Assembly: GCF_027922185.1 (NCBI RefSeq)
Contig: NZ_BSFE01000002.1
Location: 310,001 to 374,000, forward strand
Origin: Maricaulis virginensis
GTDB taxonomy: Bacteria; Pseudomonadota; Alphaproteobacteria; Caulobacterales; Maricaulaceae
DNA length: 64,000 nt
Reading direction: 5' to 3'
Position 1 is the first letter of the stretch. Each line of letters begins with the position of its first letter. Under the pieces are notes generated by a model that saw only the letters and a list, made by a program, of their open reading frames with translations, made no database searches and had not been told where the DNA came from. Positions 1 through 7,852 of the stretch are shown piece by piece. Position numbers and translations under genes: made by a program.

Positions 1-104
1 ACGAGGGTATGACGCGTTATATCCAAGACACGTTCATGGAAGATGGGAATTTTGTGAATTGTTTGTAAGCAAGGTGGCGGAAATGCGGCAGGGGCAGCAC
101 GATC

Positions 105-1277
105 ATGGATGAGCGCGACGGGGCAGGGCTGCGCCGGCTTCTCGGGCTTTGCGCCTTCGGCCTTCTGCTGGCCAACCTGCCGGGCATGGCGGGCGTGTGG
201 CCCTCCGCCGACCTGCCGGAGATCGGCGGCCGGACGCTGGGTGCTGCCGATGCCTTGGCCTGGTGGACCGGCCAGACGCTTGTGTCCTGGACATTCAATA
301 TCGTGCTGATCGCGGCGTTCGGGGGCTGGCTGGCCTGGCAACAGGACCGGGGCTTGCGTGTGCCGCTGGGCTGGATGCTCCTGCTGGGCCTGGTTCTGGC
401 CTATTTCGTCTGGTTCGGAGAGCTGATCTCGATCCTGGCGATCGCAAGCATGATTGCCTTGCCGCTGCGGGCCATGCAGCCGGCATCGCGCCTCGTTACG
501 GCGCTGGTCCTGGTCGGCGGGACGCTGCTGATCGTGGTGGCGGGATCGGCCGTGACCGCGCTTCTGCCCGATACGATGGAGCCCGGCCAGCTGCTGGGTT
601 TCGGCGCCGAACAGGCCACCGAAGCTGAAGCGGCACACCGGGCGGGCTATTTCGCGCAATTGCCCCGCAATATGGCAACGGCGCTGCAATGGCATCTCAT
701 GGAGGTCGTTTTTCTCGGCGGCGGCGTTCTGGGGCTGGCAATGATCGGCATGCTCGCCCTGGAAACCGGATTTGCCGGCGGGCGGTGGCCGGCGATGCAC
801 TATGTCCTGGTCGCGGCCGTCTGCCTGGGCCTCGGCCTGCCGCTGACCGGATGGGCGGCTGCGGCGGCTCTGGCGCGGGACTTCGCCCCGTCCGGCCTGT
901 GGCAAAGCAATGGCGCCCACGCGACCGGCGCCTTGCTGTGCGCGGCCGGCTTCGCGGCGCTGATCAGCCTGGCGGGCAACCAGGCCCGTCTCGTGCCGGT
1001 TACGCGTCTGCTCGAACAGGCCGGTGAGATCTGGCTCAGCCTCTATACCGGCCAGCTTCTGATCGGGCTTGCCCTGTTCTCTCTCCTGCCAGGCCTGTCG
1101 CTCTACGGACGATTGGGACCGGCCGGTCTGGCGCTGACCGGTTTTCTTCTGTGCGTCGTGCAGGCGCTCGCCGTCTGGGCCTGGAGCCGCTCTTTCCGGA
1201 CCGGTCCCGTGGAGTGGCTGCTGGACGGGCTGTCCCGCCGGCGGTTCGGCCCGCTGCGCCGCGGACCCGGAGCGTGA
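105..1277 (+). CDS. DUF418 family multi-pass membrane protein
   Basis: This 390-residue protein is almost wholly hydrophobic, with roughly eight to ten predicted membrane segments. Its C-terminal part (about residues 240-390: ATGALLC, the SLYTGQLLIG stretch, then a segment ending in FRTGPVEWLLDGLSRRRFGPLRR) has the look of the DUF418/YeiB family, where a GPLEWLWR-like motif closes the last helix. Members are inner-membrane proteins of unknown biochemical role, sometimes proposed to be transporters. The ATG start follows an AGGGG stretch. The first about 100 bases of the window upstream hold no convincing gene. It stands alone, with a dispersed repeat directly after its stop codon. The family call is fairly sure; the function is unknown. 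Confidence 0.75.
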   Translation: MDERDGAGLRRLLGLCAFGLLLANLPGMAGVWPSADLPEIGGRTLGAADALAWWTGQTLVSWTFNIVLIAAFGGWLAWQQDRGLRVPLGWMLLLGLVLAYFVWFGELISILAIASMIALPLRAMQPASRLVTALVLVGGTLLIVVAGSAVTALLPDTMEPGQLLGFGAEQATEAEAAHRAGYFAQLPRNMATALQWHLMEVVFLGGGVLGLAMIGMLALETGFAGGRWPAMHYVLVAAVCLGLGLPLTGWAAAAALARDFAPSGLWQSNGAHATGALLCAAGFAALISLAGNQARLVPVTRLLEQAGEIWLSLYTGQLLIGLALFSLLPGLSLYGRLGPAGLALTGFLLCVVQALAVWAWSRSFRTGPVEWLLDGLSRRRFGPLRRGPGA

Positions 1278-1359
1278 TCAGGTGAAGTGGGTAGCGGTTC
1301 ACCGGTTCGATCACGCGACCGTTCAAGATTCCGGAGCAGGATCGTTTCCGCAGGAAAGG
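1271..1359 (-). repeat. dispersed repeat, inverted copy of the 34.05-34.18 kb repeat
   Basis: The stretch just after the DUF418 stop codon (GATCAGGTGAAGTGG, then GGTTCACCGGTTCGATCACG) is the reverse complement of the unit that occurs in tandem at 34051-34185. A GCAGGAT...TTTCCGCAGGAA segment follows and also has a counterpart next to the other locus (34030-34050). Two loci about 33 kb apart with this similarity mean a dispersed intergenic element. Confidence 0.7.
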
Positions 1360-1367
1360 GGCCTGCT

Positions 1368-2015
1368 CTAAACTTCGGCGTCCGGCTGGTTTTCCGGTTC
1401 GGCGTCCCGGAAGGCGGGCAGAGCCCGTGCCGCTTCGTCCGCCGCCAGCAGGGTAGGGCAGTTCGAGATGTCGGCGCCCCACCGGCGGGCATTGTACATC
1501 TGTGGCACCAGATACACTTCAGCGAGACCGGGTTCATCGCCGTGCAGGAAGGGGGTGGTGCGCGGGTGTGCGGCGACCATGGTCTCCAGCGATTGCAGAC
1601 CGGAACCGATCCAGCGCTGGGCCCAGGCCTTCATGCCCTCCGGGCCCTGGCCCAGATCGCCGGCAATGGCCTTCAGGATGCGCAGGTTCTGCACCGGATG
1701 GATGTCGCAGGCGATCACCGACGCCCAGCCGCGCACGAGGCAGCGCGCTTGCGCGGATGAGGGCAGCAGCGCCGGCTGCGGCCAGGTCTCCTCGATCCAT
1801 TCCAGGATGGCCGGCGATTGCAGCAGGCGCTGGCCGTCATGCTCCAGCACAGGCACCAGACCCTGCGGCTGGATGCGCCGCCAGTCCTCGCCATTCTGTT
1901 CGCCGTCTTTCAGATTGATCGAGACCTGCTCATAGGCAACGCCCTTGAGATTGAGGGCGATGCGCAGGCGATAGGCGGCGCTTGAGCGCCAGTAGCCATA
2001 AAGCGTCGTGGTCAT
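1368..2015 (-). CDS. maiA: Zeta-class GST: maleylacetoacetate or maleylpyruvate isomerase
   Basis: A 215-residue zeta-class glutathione S-transferase, the normal length. The N-terminal thioredoxin fold starts with TLYGYWRSSAAYRLRIALN, carrying the SSAAYR glutathione-binding signature; QSPAILEWIEE (about residues 65-75) is the second half of the G-site. The C-terminal helical domain contains DEPGLAEVYLVPQMYNARR. The enzyme performs glutathione-dependent cis-trans isomerisation of maleylacetoacetate (tyrosine breakdown) or maleylpyruvate (gentisate pathway). The gene overlaps the upstream FAH-family hydrolase by four bases (ATGA), so the two are co-transcribed and probably act consecutively. 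Neither a homogentisate nor a gentisate dioxygenase is in the window, so the pathway cannot be fixed. Confidence 0.85.
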   Translation of the reverse strand: MTTTLYGYWRSSAAYRLRIALNLKGVAYEQVSINLKDGEQNGEDWRRIQPQGLVPVLEHDGQRLLQSPAILEWIEETWPQPALLPSSAQARCLVRGWASVIACDIHPVQNLRILKAIAGDLGQGPEGMKAWAQRWIGSGLQSLETMVAAHPRTTPFLHGDEPGLAEVYLVPQMYNARRWGADISNCPTLLAADEAARALPAFRDAEPENQPDAEV

Positions 2016-2659
2016 GAGCGGGCCTCCGGGATGGAGAATTCCAGCACCGGCAGGCCGGCGATCTCTGCCTTCACCGTGTCGCCCGCCTTGAGCGGGCCGA
2101 CGCCGGCCGGCGTGCCGGTGAAGACGAGGTCTCCGGCGCCGAGCGTGAAGAAGCGGCCCAGCTCGGCCAGAAGCGCATCCGGCGCCAGGATCATCTGGTC
2201 CAGATCGCCCGATTGCCGGGTCTCGCCATTGACCGACAGGCCGATCGCACCGGACGCCGGCGGCGGTCCGGCGCGCAGGGTGCCGACGGGCGCGCTGTTG
2301 CGGAACGCCTTGGCGATTTCCCAGGGTGCGGACTTTTCCTTCAGCCGGGCCTGCAGGTCGCGCTTGGTCAGATCGACCCCGACGCCGCTGGCGACGATGG
2401 CACCTCCTTCGCCCAGGGCCAGCACCAGTTCGACTTCATGGTGCAGATCCGCGGTCTCGGCCGGATAGGCGATGGTGCTGTCCGGTGTCACGGCGTCGGC
2501 GGGCTTCATGAAGAAGATCGCTTCGGCCTTCGCCCCCATCTCCTTTGCGTGATCGGCATAATTGCGGCCGATGCAGAAGACACGGGCAACCGGGAAGGAA
2601 CGGCTGTCGCCGTCGATGGCAAGGCGGGGCCGGGCAGGCGGCGTCACGAAGTCGGTCAT
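2012..2659 (-). CDS. FAH-family hydrolase (fumarylpyruvate/fumarylacetoacetate hydrolase-like)
   Basis: A 215-residue protein of the fumarylacetoacetate hydrolase superfamily. VARVFCIGRNYADHAKEMG (about residues 22-40), FFMKPADAV, the metal-ligand stretch LHHEVELVLALG, and FTGTPAGVGPL near the C terminus are the hallmarks. The short length and the PWEIAKAFRNSAPVG segment resemble the bacterial fumarylpyruvate hydrolase branch (NagK/YcgM-like) more than full-size FAH. It would hydrolyse the isomer made by the overlapping downstream zeta-GST. The start at 2659 was chosen because conserved sequence begins there and longer versions run into the divergent MarR gene. Only about 84 bases separate it from that regulator, a typical regulator/target arrangement. 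Confidence 0.82.
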   Translation of the reverse strand: MTDFVTPPARPRLAIDGDSRSFPVARVFCIGRNYADHAKEMGAKAEAIFFMKPADAVTPDSTIAYPAETADLHHEVELVLALGEGGAIVASGVGVDLTKRDLQARLKEKSAPWEIAKAFRNSAPVGTLRAGPPPASGAIGLSVNGETRQSGDLDQMILAPDALLAELGRFFTLGAGDLVFTGTPAGVGPLKAGDTVKAEIAGLPVLEFSIPEARS

Positions 2660-2743
2660 GGCGCTTGAAATAGCGCGAGCCGTGCCCGGTCGTCGAGACA
2701 ACAATCGCTTGCGGCTCACGGCCCTGTGTTGCAGGACTGCTGC

Positions 2744-3217
2744 ATGACCCGTCCGACCGTGCCCGATACCCCGTCGCACCTGCGCCTGCAGGACTATCTG
2801 CCCTATCGCCTCGCCGTCACATCCAATCTCGTCAGCCGGCTTGTTGCCCGCGCCTACCAGGACCAGTTCGGTGTGACGATCTGGGAATGGCGCGTGATCG
2901 CGATCCTGGGTGAGGGCGTGCCGATGACGGCCCAGGCGATCAGCGACAGTGCGGCCATGGACAAGGTGTCGGTGTCACGGGCTGTGCGCAGCCTGGAAGG
3001 GCGCGGACTGGTGGAGCGCGAGAACCACGCCGCCGACCGGCGGTCACGGATGTTGCATCTGACGGCCGACGGGTGGCGTGTCTATGATGAAATCGCACCG
3101 GTCGCGCTGGCGCAGGAAGCGGCCTTGCTGTCGGAGTTTTCCCAACGCGAGATCGAGGTTCTGGCAGGATTGCTGGATCGGTTGCGTCAGCGCTCCGACG
3201 CTCTGTCCCGGTCCTGA
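2744..3217 (+). CDS. MarR family transcriptional regulator
   Basis: A 157-residue winged-helix regulator. The N-terminal dimerisation helix (YLPYRLAVTSNLVSRLVARAY) is followed by the MarR core FGVTIWEWRVIAIL, the recognition helix MDKVSVSRAVRSLEGRGLV and the wing VERENHAADRRSRMLHLTADG, which carries the DRRS signature. The gene is divergent from the FAH/zeta-GST pair and probably controls it in response to an aromatic ligand, as HmgR-like regulators do; the ligand is not predictable here. An in-frame upstream start at 2726 exists, but 2744 better matches family length. The 225 bases after it hold no gene and are comparatively AT-rich. Confidence 0.88.
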   Translation: MTRPTVPDTPSHLRLQDYLPYRLAVTSNLVSRLVARAYQDQFGVTIWEWRVIAILGEGVPMTAQAISDSAAMDKVSVSRAVRSLEGRGLVERENHAADRRSRMLHLTADGWRVYDEIAPVALAQEAALLSEFSQREIEVLAGLLDRLRQRSDALSRS

Positions 3218-3442
3218 ATCGAAACCGGTTTTTATGGTAACCAAATGCTGGACGCACGTTTTGGTTATCATTGACCATCTATGCTTGTTTTGCCTGATGT
3301 GACTTCGAGAATTAGAAACGCAATTATTGAAAACTGTAATAACCTATGAGCGGCTGACATCCTTCTGTTAAGAAGCCGGCTCTAGGTCTGGCCCTCAAGC
3401 GGCGCCGCGTGGCGTCCCCCATAGAACAGGGTAGGGGCCTTA

Positions 3443-3952
3443 ATGCGTTTTCTGATTCTGCCGGCACTCGCCGGCGCTCTCATTTCATCTCCGGTTTTTG
3501 CCGAGACTTCCCAGCGCGATCTCGAAGTGATCGGCCGTGCGCTGGGCTTCATGGAAGGCGTCTCGGGATCCGAGCGTACGGTCGCGATCGTCTATGACGG
3601 CGCCAGTGAAGCCGAAGCGCAGGCTCTCGCCGGCGCCATGTCCGGCGGCCTGTCAGCTGGCCGGGTCACGCTGAATGCGCGCCTCGTTCCGATGGCCGAT
3701 GCGGGCAGCCTGTCCGGCGCCCACGCCGCGGTCCTCCTGGGCTCGGCGTCCGGCGATGCCGGCGTCTTCTCCGCCGCCAGCTCGGCCGGCGTGATGACCG
3801 TTTCCACCGATATGGGCTGCGTCGAGAGCGGCCAGTGCGTGATGGGCGTCCAGAGCGCCCCGTCGGTCCGCATCGTTGTCAATCGCGGTGCCGCCGATGC
3901 CTCGTCGGTCTCCTTCGCGGCCGCCTTCGCGATGATGATTGAAGAAATCTAG
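3443..3952 (+). CDS. Periplasmic YfiR-like (DUF4154-like) protein
   Basis: 169 residues with a clear Sec signal peptide (MRFLILPALAGALISSPVFA, cut before ETS). The rest resembles the YfiR/DUF4154 layout: a beta-rich N half with IAIVYDG-like strand, then GVMTVSTDMGCVESGQCVMG (about residues 115-135) in the place where YfiR has its G-x-TVSD...GG-I stretch, and VRIVVNRGAADASSVSFAAAFAMM at the end. YfiR proteins are periplasmic regulators of membrane signalling proteins. It lies 29 bases before a TonB-dependent receptor gene and two genes before a chemoreceptor, suggesting one signalling unit. Similarity is at the level of pattern; the family assignment is tentative, while secretion is near certain. 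Confidence 0.55.
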   Translation: MRFLILPALAGALISSPVFAETSQRDLEVIGRALGFMEGVSGSERTVAIVYDGASEAEAQALAGAMSGGLSAGRVTLNARLVPMADAGSLSGAHAAVLLGSASGDAGVFSAASSAGVMTVSTDMGCVESGQCVMGVQSAPSVRIVVNRGAADASSVSFAAAFAMMIEEI

Positions 3953-3981
3953 ACCGGACAGGATCCAGAAGAGTTACGACC

Positions 3982-5997
3982 ATGAAAAAGCAAATTCTTA
4001 CCACTTCCATTTCTGCACTGGTGGCCGGTCTCGCCTGGCAGGCCGGCGCTTCGGCTCAAACCCTCGACTACACGGCGATGAGCGAGCTGTTCGGCGAGCC
4101 GGTCACGGCCGGTGCCACGGGCGCACCGCAGCGCGCTTCCGACGTTCCCGCCACGATGGTGATCATCACCGGCGAGGACATCCGCCGTTTCCCGGAACGC
4201 GATATTCCGGGCATCCTGCGCCACTATGCCGGCATGGACGTGACCCGCTACGGCTTCGGCGACGGCCAGGTCAATATCCGCGGTGCCGCGACGGGCTATA
4301 CGCCGCGCCTTCTGGTGCTGGTGAACGGCCGTGAAGTCTATCTGGACAGCTATGGCTACACCGCCTGGGCGACCCTGCCGGTCCAGCTGGACGAGATCCA
4401 GCAGATCGAGGTGGTGAAGGGCGCCCAGTCGGCGCTTTACGGCTTCAACGCCGTGTCCGGCGTCGTCAACATCATCACGCGCAACCCCGAACTCGGCAAC
4501 TACGCCACCGCGCACGTCGATGGCGGCACGGACAGTTATACCGACCTGTCGCTGGTTGCCGCCTACGGCTTGGGCGAGCGTGCCTCGGTCCGCTTCAGCC
4601 TGGGCTCGACCCGCGCCGACGAGTTCGCCGGCTATCCGGGCAATACCGGTGCGGCCGGCTTCGGCGATGTCGAGTTCTCCCGCGACACGCTGGCTCTGGA
4701 AGGCCGCTTCGCCCTGACGAACAAGGTGAACCTCATCACCGAATTCACGCATTCCGAAGTGAACCAGGTGGAAAGCACCAGCATCGCGCTGGCCGCCGAG
4801 AGCGAATACGAGATCACCTCCTATCGCGCCGGTGTCGAAGCCGATACCGATCTGGGCTTCCTGACGGTCTCCGGCTTCCGCAACGAGGTCGAGGTGCTCT
4901 ACAGCTTCGGCCTGAACGAGACCTCGCTGACGGCCTTTGCGATCGAAGACCTGTTCAAGGTCGGAACGCGCAACACCATCCGTCTGTCGGCCGAGTATCG
5001 CGACGGCGAGTCCAACTCCTTCCCGGCTCCGGGCAATGGCGATTTCGGCTATGAGACCCTTGCCGCATCGGCGATGTGGAGCCGCAAGTTCTCCGACAGC
5101 ATCGAGCTGACCCTGGCCGGCCGCTACGACCATGTGGACTGGAGCCGTGACGGCGATCTCGATCCGGCGCTCTACCCGTTCTCGCAGGAGGACTATGACG
5201 TCACGATCGAGGAGTTCAGCTACAATGCCGCGCTCGTCTGGCGTCCGGAATTCGGCGGCACGATGCGCTTCTCGACGGGCCGCGGCGTGCTGGCGCCGAC
5301 GATGTTCGACATCGGTTTCGGCCTGCCGGTAACGGTGGGCGGCAATACGCTGGTCATCTCCGGCGACCCGAATATCGAACCTGCCATCGTGACCAATTAC
5401 GAGATCGCCTATGACCGGTCTCTGTCGCCCGCCGTCGATCTGCGCGCAGCGCTCTTCTACCACGAGACCGAGAAGGACCGCGGTGCCTTCGGTCCGGTGC
5501 CGGATCTCTTCCCGCCGGCCGTGAATGCGCCGGTCTTCCTGTTCGGAAACCGTGGCGACACGGCGACGACGGGTGCAGAGGTAACGCTCAACGGCAATCC
5601 GGAAGGTCCGTGGAACTGGTCGGTGAACTACACGCTCCAGTCCGTCGAGGACGATCTTTCGCCCTTCGGCGTCAACACGGTGCGCGACTATGAGGGCGCC
5701 ACGCCGAGCCATCTGGCGAATGCCCGTGTCGGCTGGACCGGCGAGCGTTTCCGCGCCGATGTGCTGGTCAATTATGTCTCCAGCACCGATGTGCCGATGC
5801 AGCCGGCTTTCGGAGCCGTGTCGCGCGTGTCTGTTGACGACGTGATCTCCGCCTCCTTCCGCGGCGAATACGTCATCAACGACCACCTGTCGGTCGCGCT
5901 GAACGCCCAGAACGCGAATTTTGGCGATGGTGAACAGACCAATGCCAATACGTTAACTGAATCGCGTTTCTGGTTGTCACTCCGCGCAGGTTTCTAG
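3982..5997 (+). CDS. TonB-dependent outer-membrane receptor
   Basis: 671 residues. A signal peptide (about 1-25, ends GASA|QTL) is followed by a plug domain: VPATMVIITGEDIRRF, the NIRG box, LVLVNGREVYLD and IEVVKGAQSALYGFNAVSGVVNIITR. About 500 residues of alternating beta-strand sequence follow and end in FWLSLRAGF, with the terminal aromatic residue required for outer-membrane insertion. The protein imports a ligand using TonB energy; the ligand is unknown. No separate TonB box or N-terminal signalling domain is visible, so control is unlikely to be of the FecA type. It sits between a YfiR-like protein and a chemoreceptor, all on the same strand. Confidence 0.9.
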   Translation: MKKQILTTSISALVAGLAWQAGASAQTLDYTAMSELFGEPVTAGATGAPQRASDVPATMVIITGEDIRRFPERDIPGILRHYAGMDVTRYGFGDGQVNIRGAATGYTPRLLVLVNGREVYLDSYGYTAWATLPVQLDEIQQIEVVKGAQSALYGFNAVSGVVNIITRNPELGNYATAHVDGGTDSYTDLSLVAAYGLGERASVRFSLGSTRADEFAGYPGNTGAAGFGDVEFSRDTLALEGRFALTNKVNLITEFTHSEVNQVESTSIALAAESEYEITSYRAGVEADTDLGFLTVSGFRNEVEVLYSFGLNETSLTAFAIEDLFKVGTRNTIRLSAEYRDGESNSFPAPGNGDFGYETLAASAMWSRKFSDSIELTLAGRYDHVDWSRDGDLDPALYPFSQEDYDVTIEEFSYNAALVWRPEFGGTMRFSTGRGVLAPTMFDIGFGLPVTVGGNTLVISGDPNIEPAIVTNYEIAYDRSLSPAVDLRAALFYHETEKDRGAFGPVPDLFPPAVNAPVFLFGNRGDTATTGAEVTLNGNPEGPWNWSVNYTLQSVEDDLSPFGVNTVRDYEGATPSHLANARVGWTGERFRADVLVNYVSSTDVPMQPAFGAVSRVSVDDVISASFRGEYVINDHLSVALNAQNANFGDGEQTNANTLTESRFWLSLRAGF

Positions 5998-6006
5998 CGG
6001 TGACTG

Positions 6007-6036
6007 CGTCCCGCCGCACGGGTGTGCGGCGGGACG
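6007..6036 (+). other. Perfect 13-bp stem-loop between receptor and chemoreceptor genes
   Basis: CGTCCCGCCGCAC pairs with GTGCGGCGGGACG across a four-base loop, ten bases after the receptor stop codon. No T-run follows, so it is not a classical terminator. It may stabilise the upstream message or partly attenuate read-through into the chemoreceptor gene. Confidence 0.55.
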
Positions 6037-6070
6037 GCCATCCGGTGGGCACCGGAAGAGGAGAGGGAAT

Positions 6071-7768
6071 ATGGGCAAGGCATCTCGTTTCAGTCTTTCG
6101 ATCGCGCAATCGTTTGCGGTTGCACCGATCGCGGCCATTCTGGCGCTGACCGGCGTTGCGGGTCTGGGGACCTGGGCGCTTATGAATGCGTCGCACACCC
6201 AGGACGCCGTCATCGGCGACATGAGTGCCGGGCTGCGGCTGACCGAATTCCAGGCCCGGCTGGAAGCCATCAATGCCGACGTTCTGAGCATTGTCACGCG
6301 GCAGGCTGCCGGCGACAGTGTCGATGTCCTGGCCGGCTTCGAGGCCGTGGCCGGACGGGTGGACAGTCTGTCCGACAGCATCGAGACCCTGCGTCCTTTC
6401 GCCGAAGAGGCGGGGCGCGGCGATACGATCAACGAACTGGTCGAACAGCTCGCGCTCTACAAGGACGCGCTGGACTTCGTCGGCCAGATGCTGGAACTCG
6501 ACTTTGCCAGCTCGGTGGCCTTCCTGCAGCCTTTCGACGAGGTGTTCGACGGTATCAATGCCGATCTCACGGCACTCGCCGAACACGCGGCCGAACTCTC
6601 CGGGCAGGATGTCGCCGCTGCTCAGCGCACATCGAACACCTCGATCGCGATCTTCCTTTCGCTGGTCGTGATTGCCGGTGCGGGCCTGATTGCGGTTTCC
6701 GTTCTCTTCGGCCGCCGGACCGCGAAATCCGTGCGGACGATTGCGGACGCAACGGAAGTCCTGGCGACCGGCGACTACTCGCTCGACATCAATGCGCTGC
6801 AGCGCTCGGACGAGCTGGGGGCCGTGGTGGAAAGCCTCAAACGCTTCCGTGACAACGGCCTGAAAGCCGAGCAGCTGGAAGCGGATACGCGCGCCCAGGC
6901 GGAAGCCAATGAGCGCCGTGCCGCCCGCCTGAACGAGCTGGCGCACGGTTTCGATGCCGATGTCCGGGCGATGCTGCGTGAAGTCAGCGAAGCCTGCAGC
7001 GGCATGGCGGCGATCGCCCAGCAATTGTCGCAGGCCGCATCTGAAGGTTCGCAGCAGAGCGACCAGATGGCGTCCTACGCCTCGGAAGCCTCGTCCAACG
7101 TGGAATCCGTGGCGGCTGCGGCAGAAGAATTGTCAGCCTCCATCGCGGAAGTGACCCAGCAGATCCAGGGCTCCTCGACGATGGCGTCGCAGGCCGATGA
7201 GCGCGCCAAGAGCGTGCGCACCGTGGTCGGCAATCTCGGCACCGCGGCACAGGAGATCGGCCAGGTCGTCCAGCTGATCAACGACATCTCCGAGCAGACC
7301 AATCTGCTCGCGCTCAATGCGACCATCGAGGCCGCCCGTGCGGGCGAGGCCGGCAAGGGCTTTGCTGTCGTGGCGTCGGAAGTGAAGTCGCTGGCGGCGC
7401 AGACCGCCCAGGCCACGGACGATATCCGCGAGCGGATCCAGGCGATCCAGGATGCGGCGGCAACCTCGTCGGCCTCGATCGAGGACGTGACCCGCGCGGT
7501 CGGCGAAATCAGCCAGACTTCGGCTGCCATCGCGGCAGCCGCGGAAGAGCAGAGTGCCTCGACGCGGGAAATCTCGTCTTCCGTGTCACAGGCCGCCACC
7601 AGCGCCCGCTCGGTGTCGGAAAATGTTGACGCGGTGTCGCGTTCGGCCCGTCAGACCGGCGAGGCGTCGCAGGACGTGCTGCAGGCCGTGCAGACCGTGT
7701 CCGAGCGCGCCGAGCGCCTCAACAAGACCGTGGAAAGCTTCCTGACGGAGGTTCGCAAGGCCGGCTGA
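6071..7768 (+). CDS. Methyl-accepting chemotaxis protein
   Basis: 565 residues. The first membrane helix is at about 14-36, a periplasmic helical sensor domain follows to about residue 190, and a second membrane helix (SIAIFLSLVVIAGAGLIAVSVLF) precedes a HAMP domain (RRTAKSVRTIADATEVLATGDYSLDI). The signalling hairpin is typical: QTNLLALNATIEAARAGEAGKGFAVVASEVKSLA. The start is preceded by AGAGGAGAGGGAAT. The receptor feeds CheA/CheW; no che genes are in this window. Position after a YfiR-like protein and a TonB-dependent receptor hints that it senses occupancy of that uptake system. No C-terminal CheR-docking pentapeptide is present; the protein ends EVRKAG. Confidence 0.92.
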   Translation: MGKASRFSLSIAQSFAVAPIAAILALTGVAGLGTWALMNASHTQDAVIGDMSAGLRLTEFQARLEAINADVLSIVTRQAAGDSVDVLAGFEAVAGRVDSLSDSIETLRPFAEEAGRGDTINELVEQLALYKDALDFVGQMLELDFASSVAFLQPFDEVFDGINADLTALAEHAAELSGQDVAAAQRTSNTSIAIFLSLVVIAGAGLIAVSVLFGRRTAKSVRTIADATEVLATGDYSLDINALQRSDELGAVVESLKRFRDNGLKAEQLEADTRAQAEANERRAARLNELAHGFDADVRAMLREVSEACSGMAAIAQQLSQAASEGSQQSDQMASYASEASSNVESVAAAAEELSASIAEVTQQIQGSSTMASQADERAKSVRTVVGNLGTAAQEIGQVVQLINDISEQTNLLALNATIEAARAGEAGKGFAVVASEVKSLAAQTAQATDDIRERIQAIQDAAATSSASIEDVTRAVGEISQTSAAIAAAAEEQSASTREISSSVSQAATSARSVSENVDAVSRSARQTGEASQDVLQAVQTVSERAERLNKTVESFLTEVRKAG

Positions 7769-7800
7769 TCTCCCCCCTCCTGAAGTCGCCTTGCAACGCT

Positions 7801-7846
7801 GAAGGCCCGGCACCGGCTCCCCTCCCGGTCCGGGCCTTCTTGTTTT
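7801..7846 (+). terminator. Rho-independent terminator after the chemoreceptor gene
   Basis: GAAGGCCCGG pairs perfectly with CCGGGCCTTC, followed by TTGTTTT. It lies 33 bases after the chemoreceptor stop codon and just before the end of the convergent hydrolase gene, so it may serve both. Confidence 0.85.
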
Positions 7847-7852
7847 ACGGGC

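Noticed and set aside
3..68. Possible C-terminal end of an upstream gene (frame 3, ends in TAA at 66-68)
   Set aside because: Only about 21 codons are visible and nothing in them is recognisable, so it cannot be supported as a gene.
3949..5886. Long open frame (645 codons) antisense to the TonB-dependent receptor
   Set aside because: It is the antisense of a high-GC gene with clear receptor domains; its translation is Arg/Gly/His-rich low-complexity sequence without any domain.
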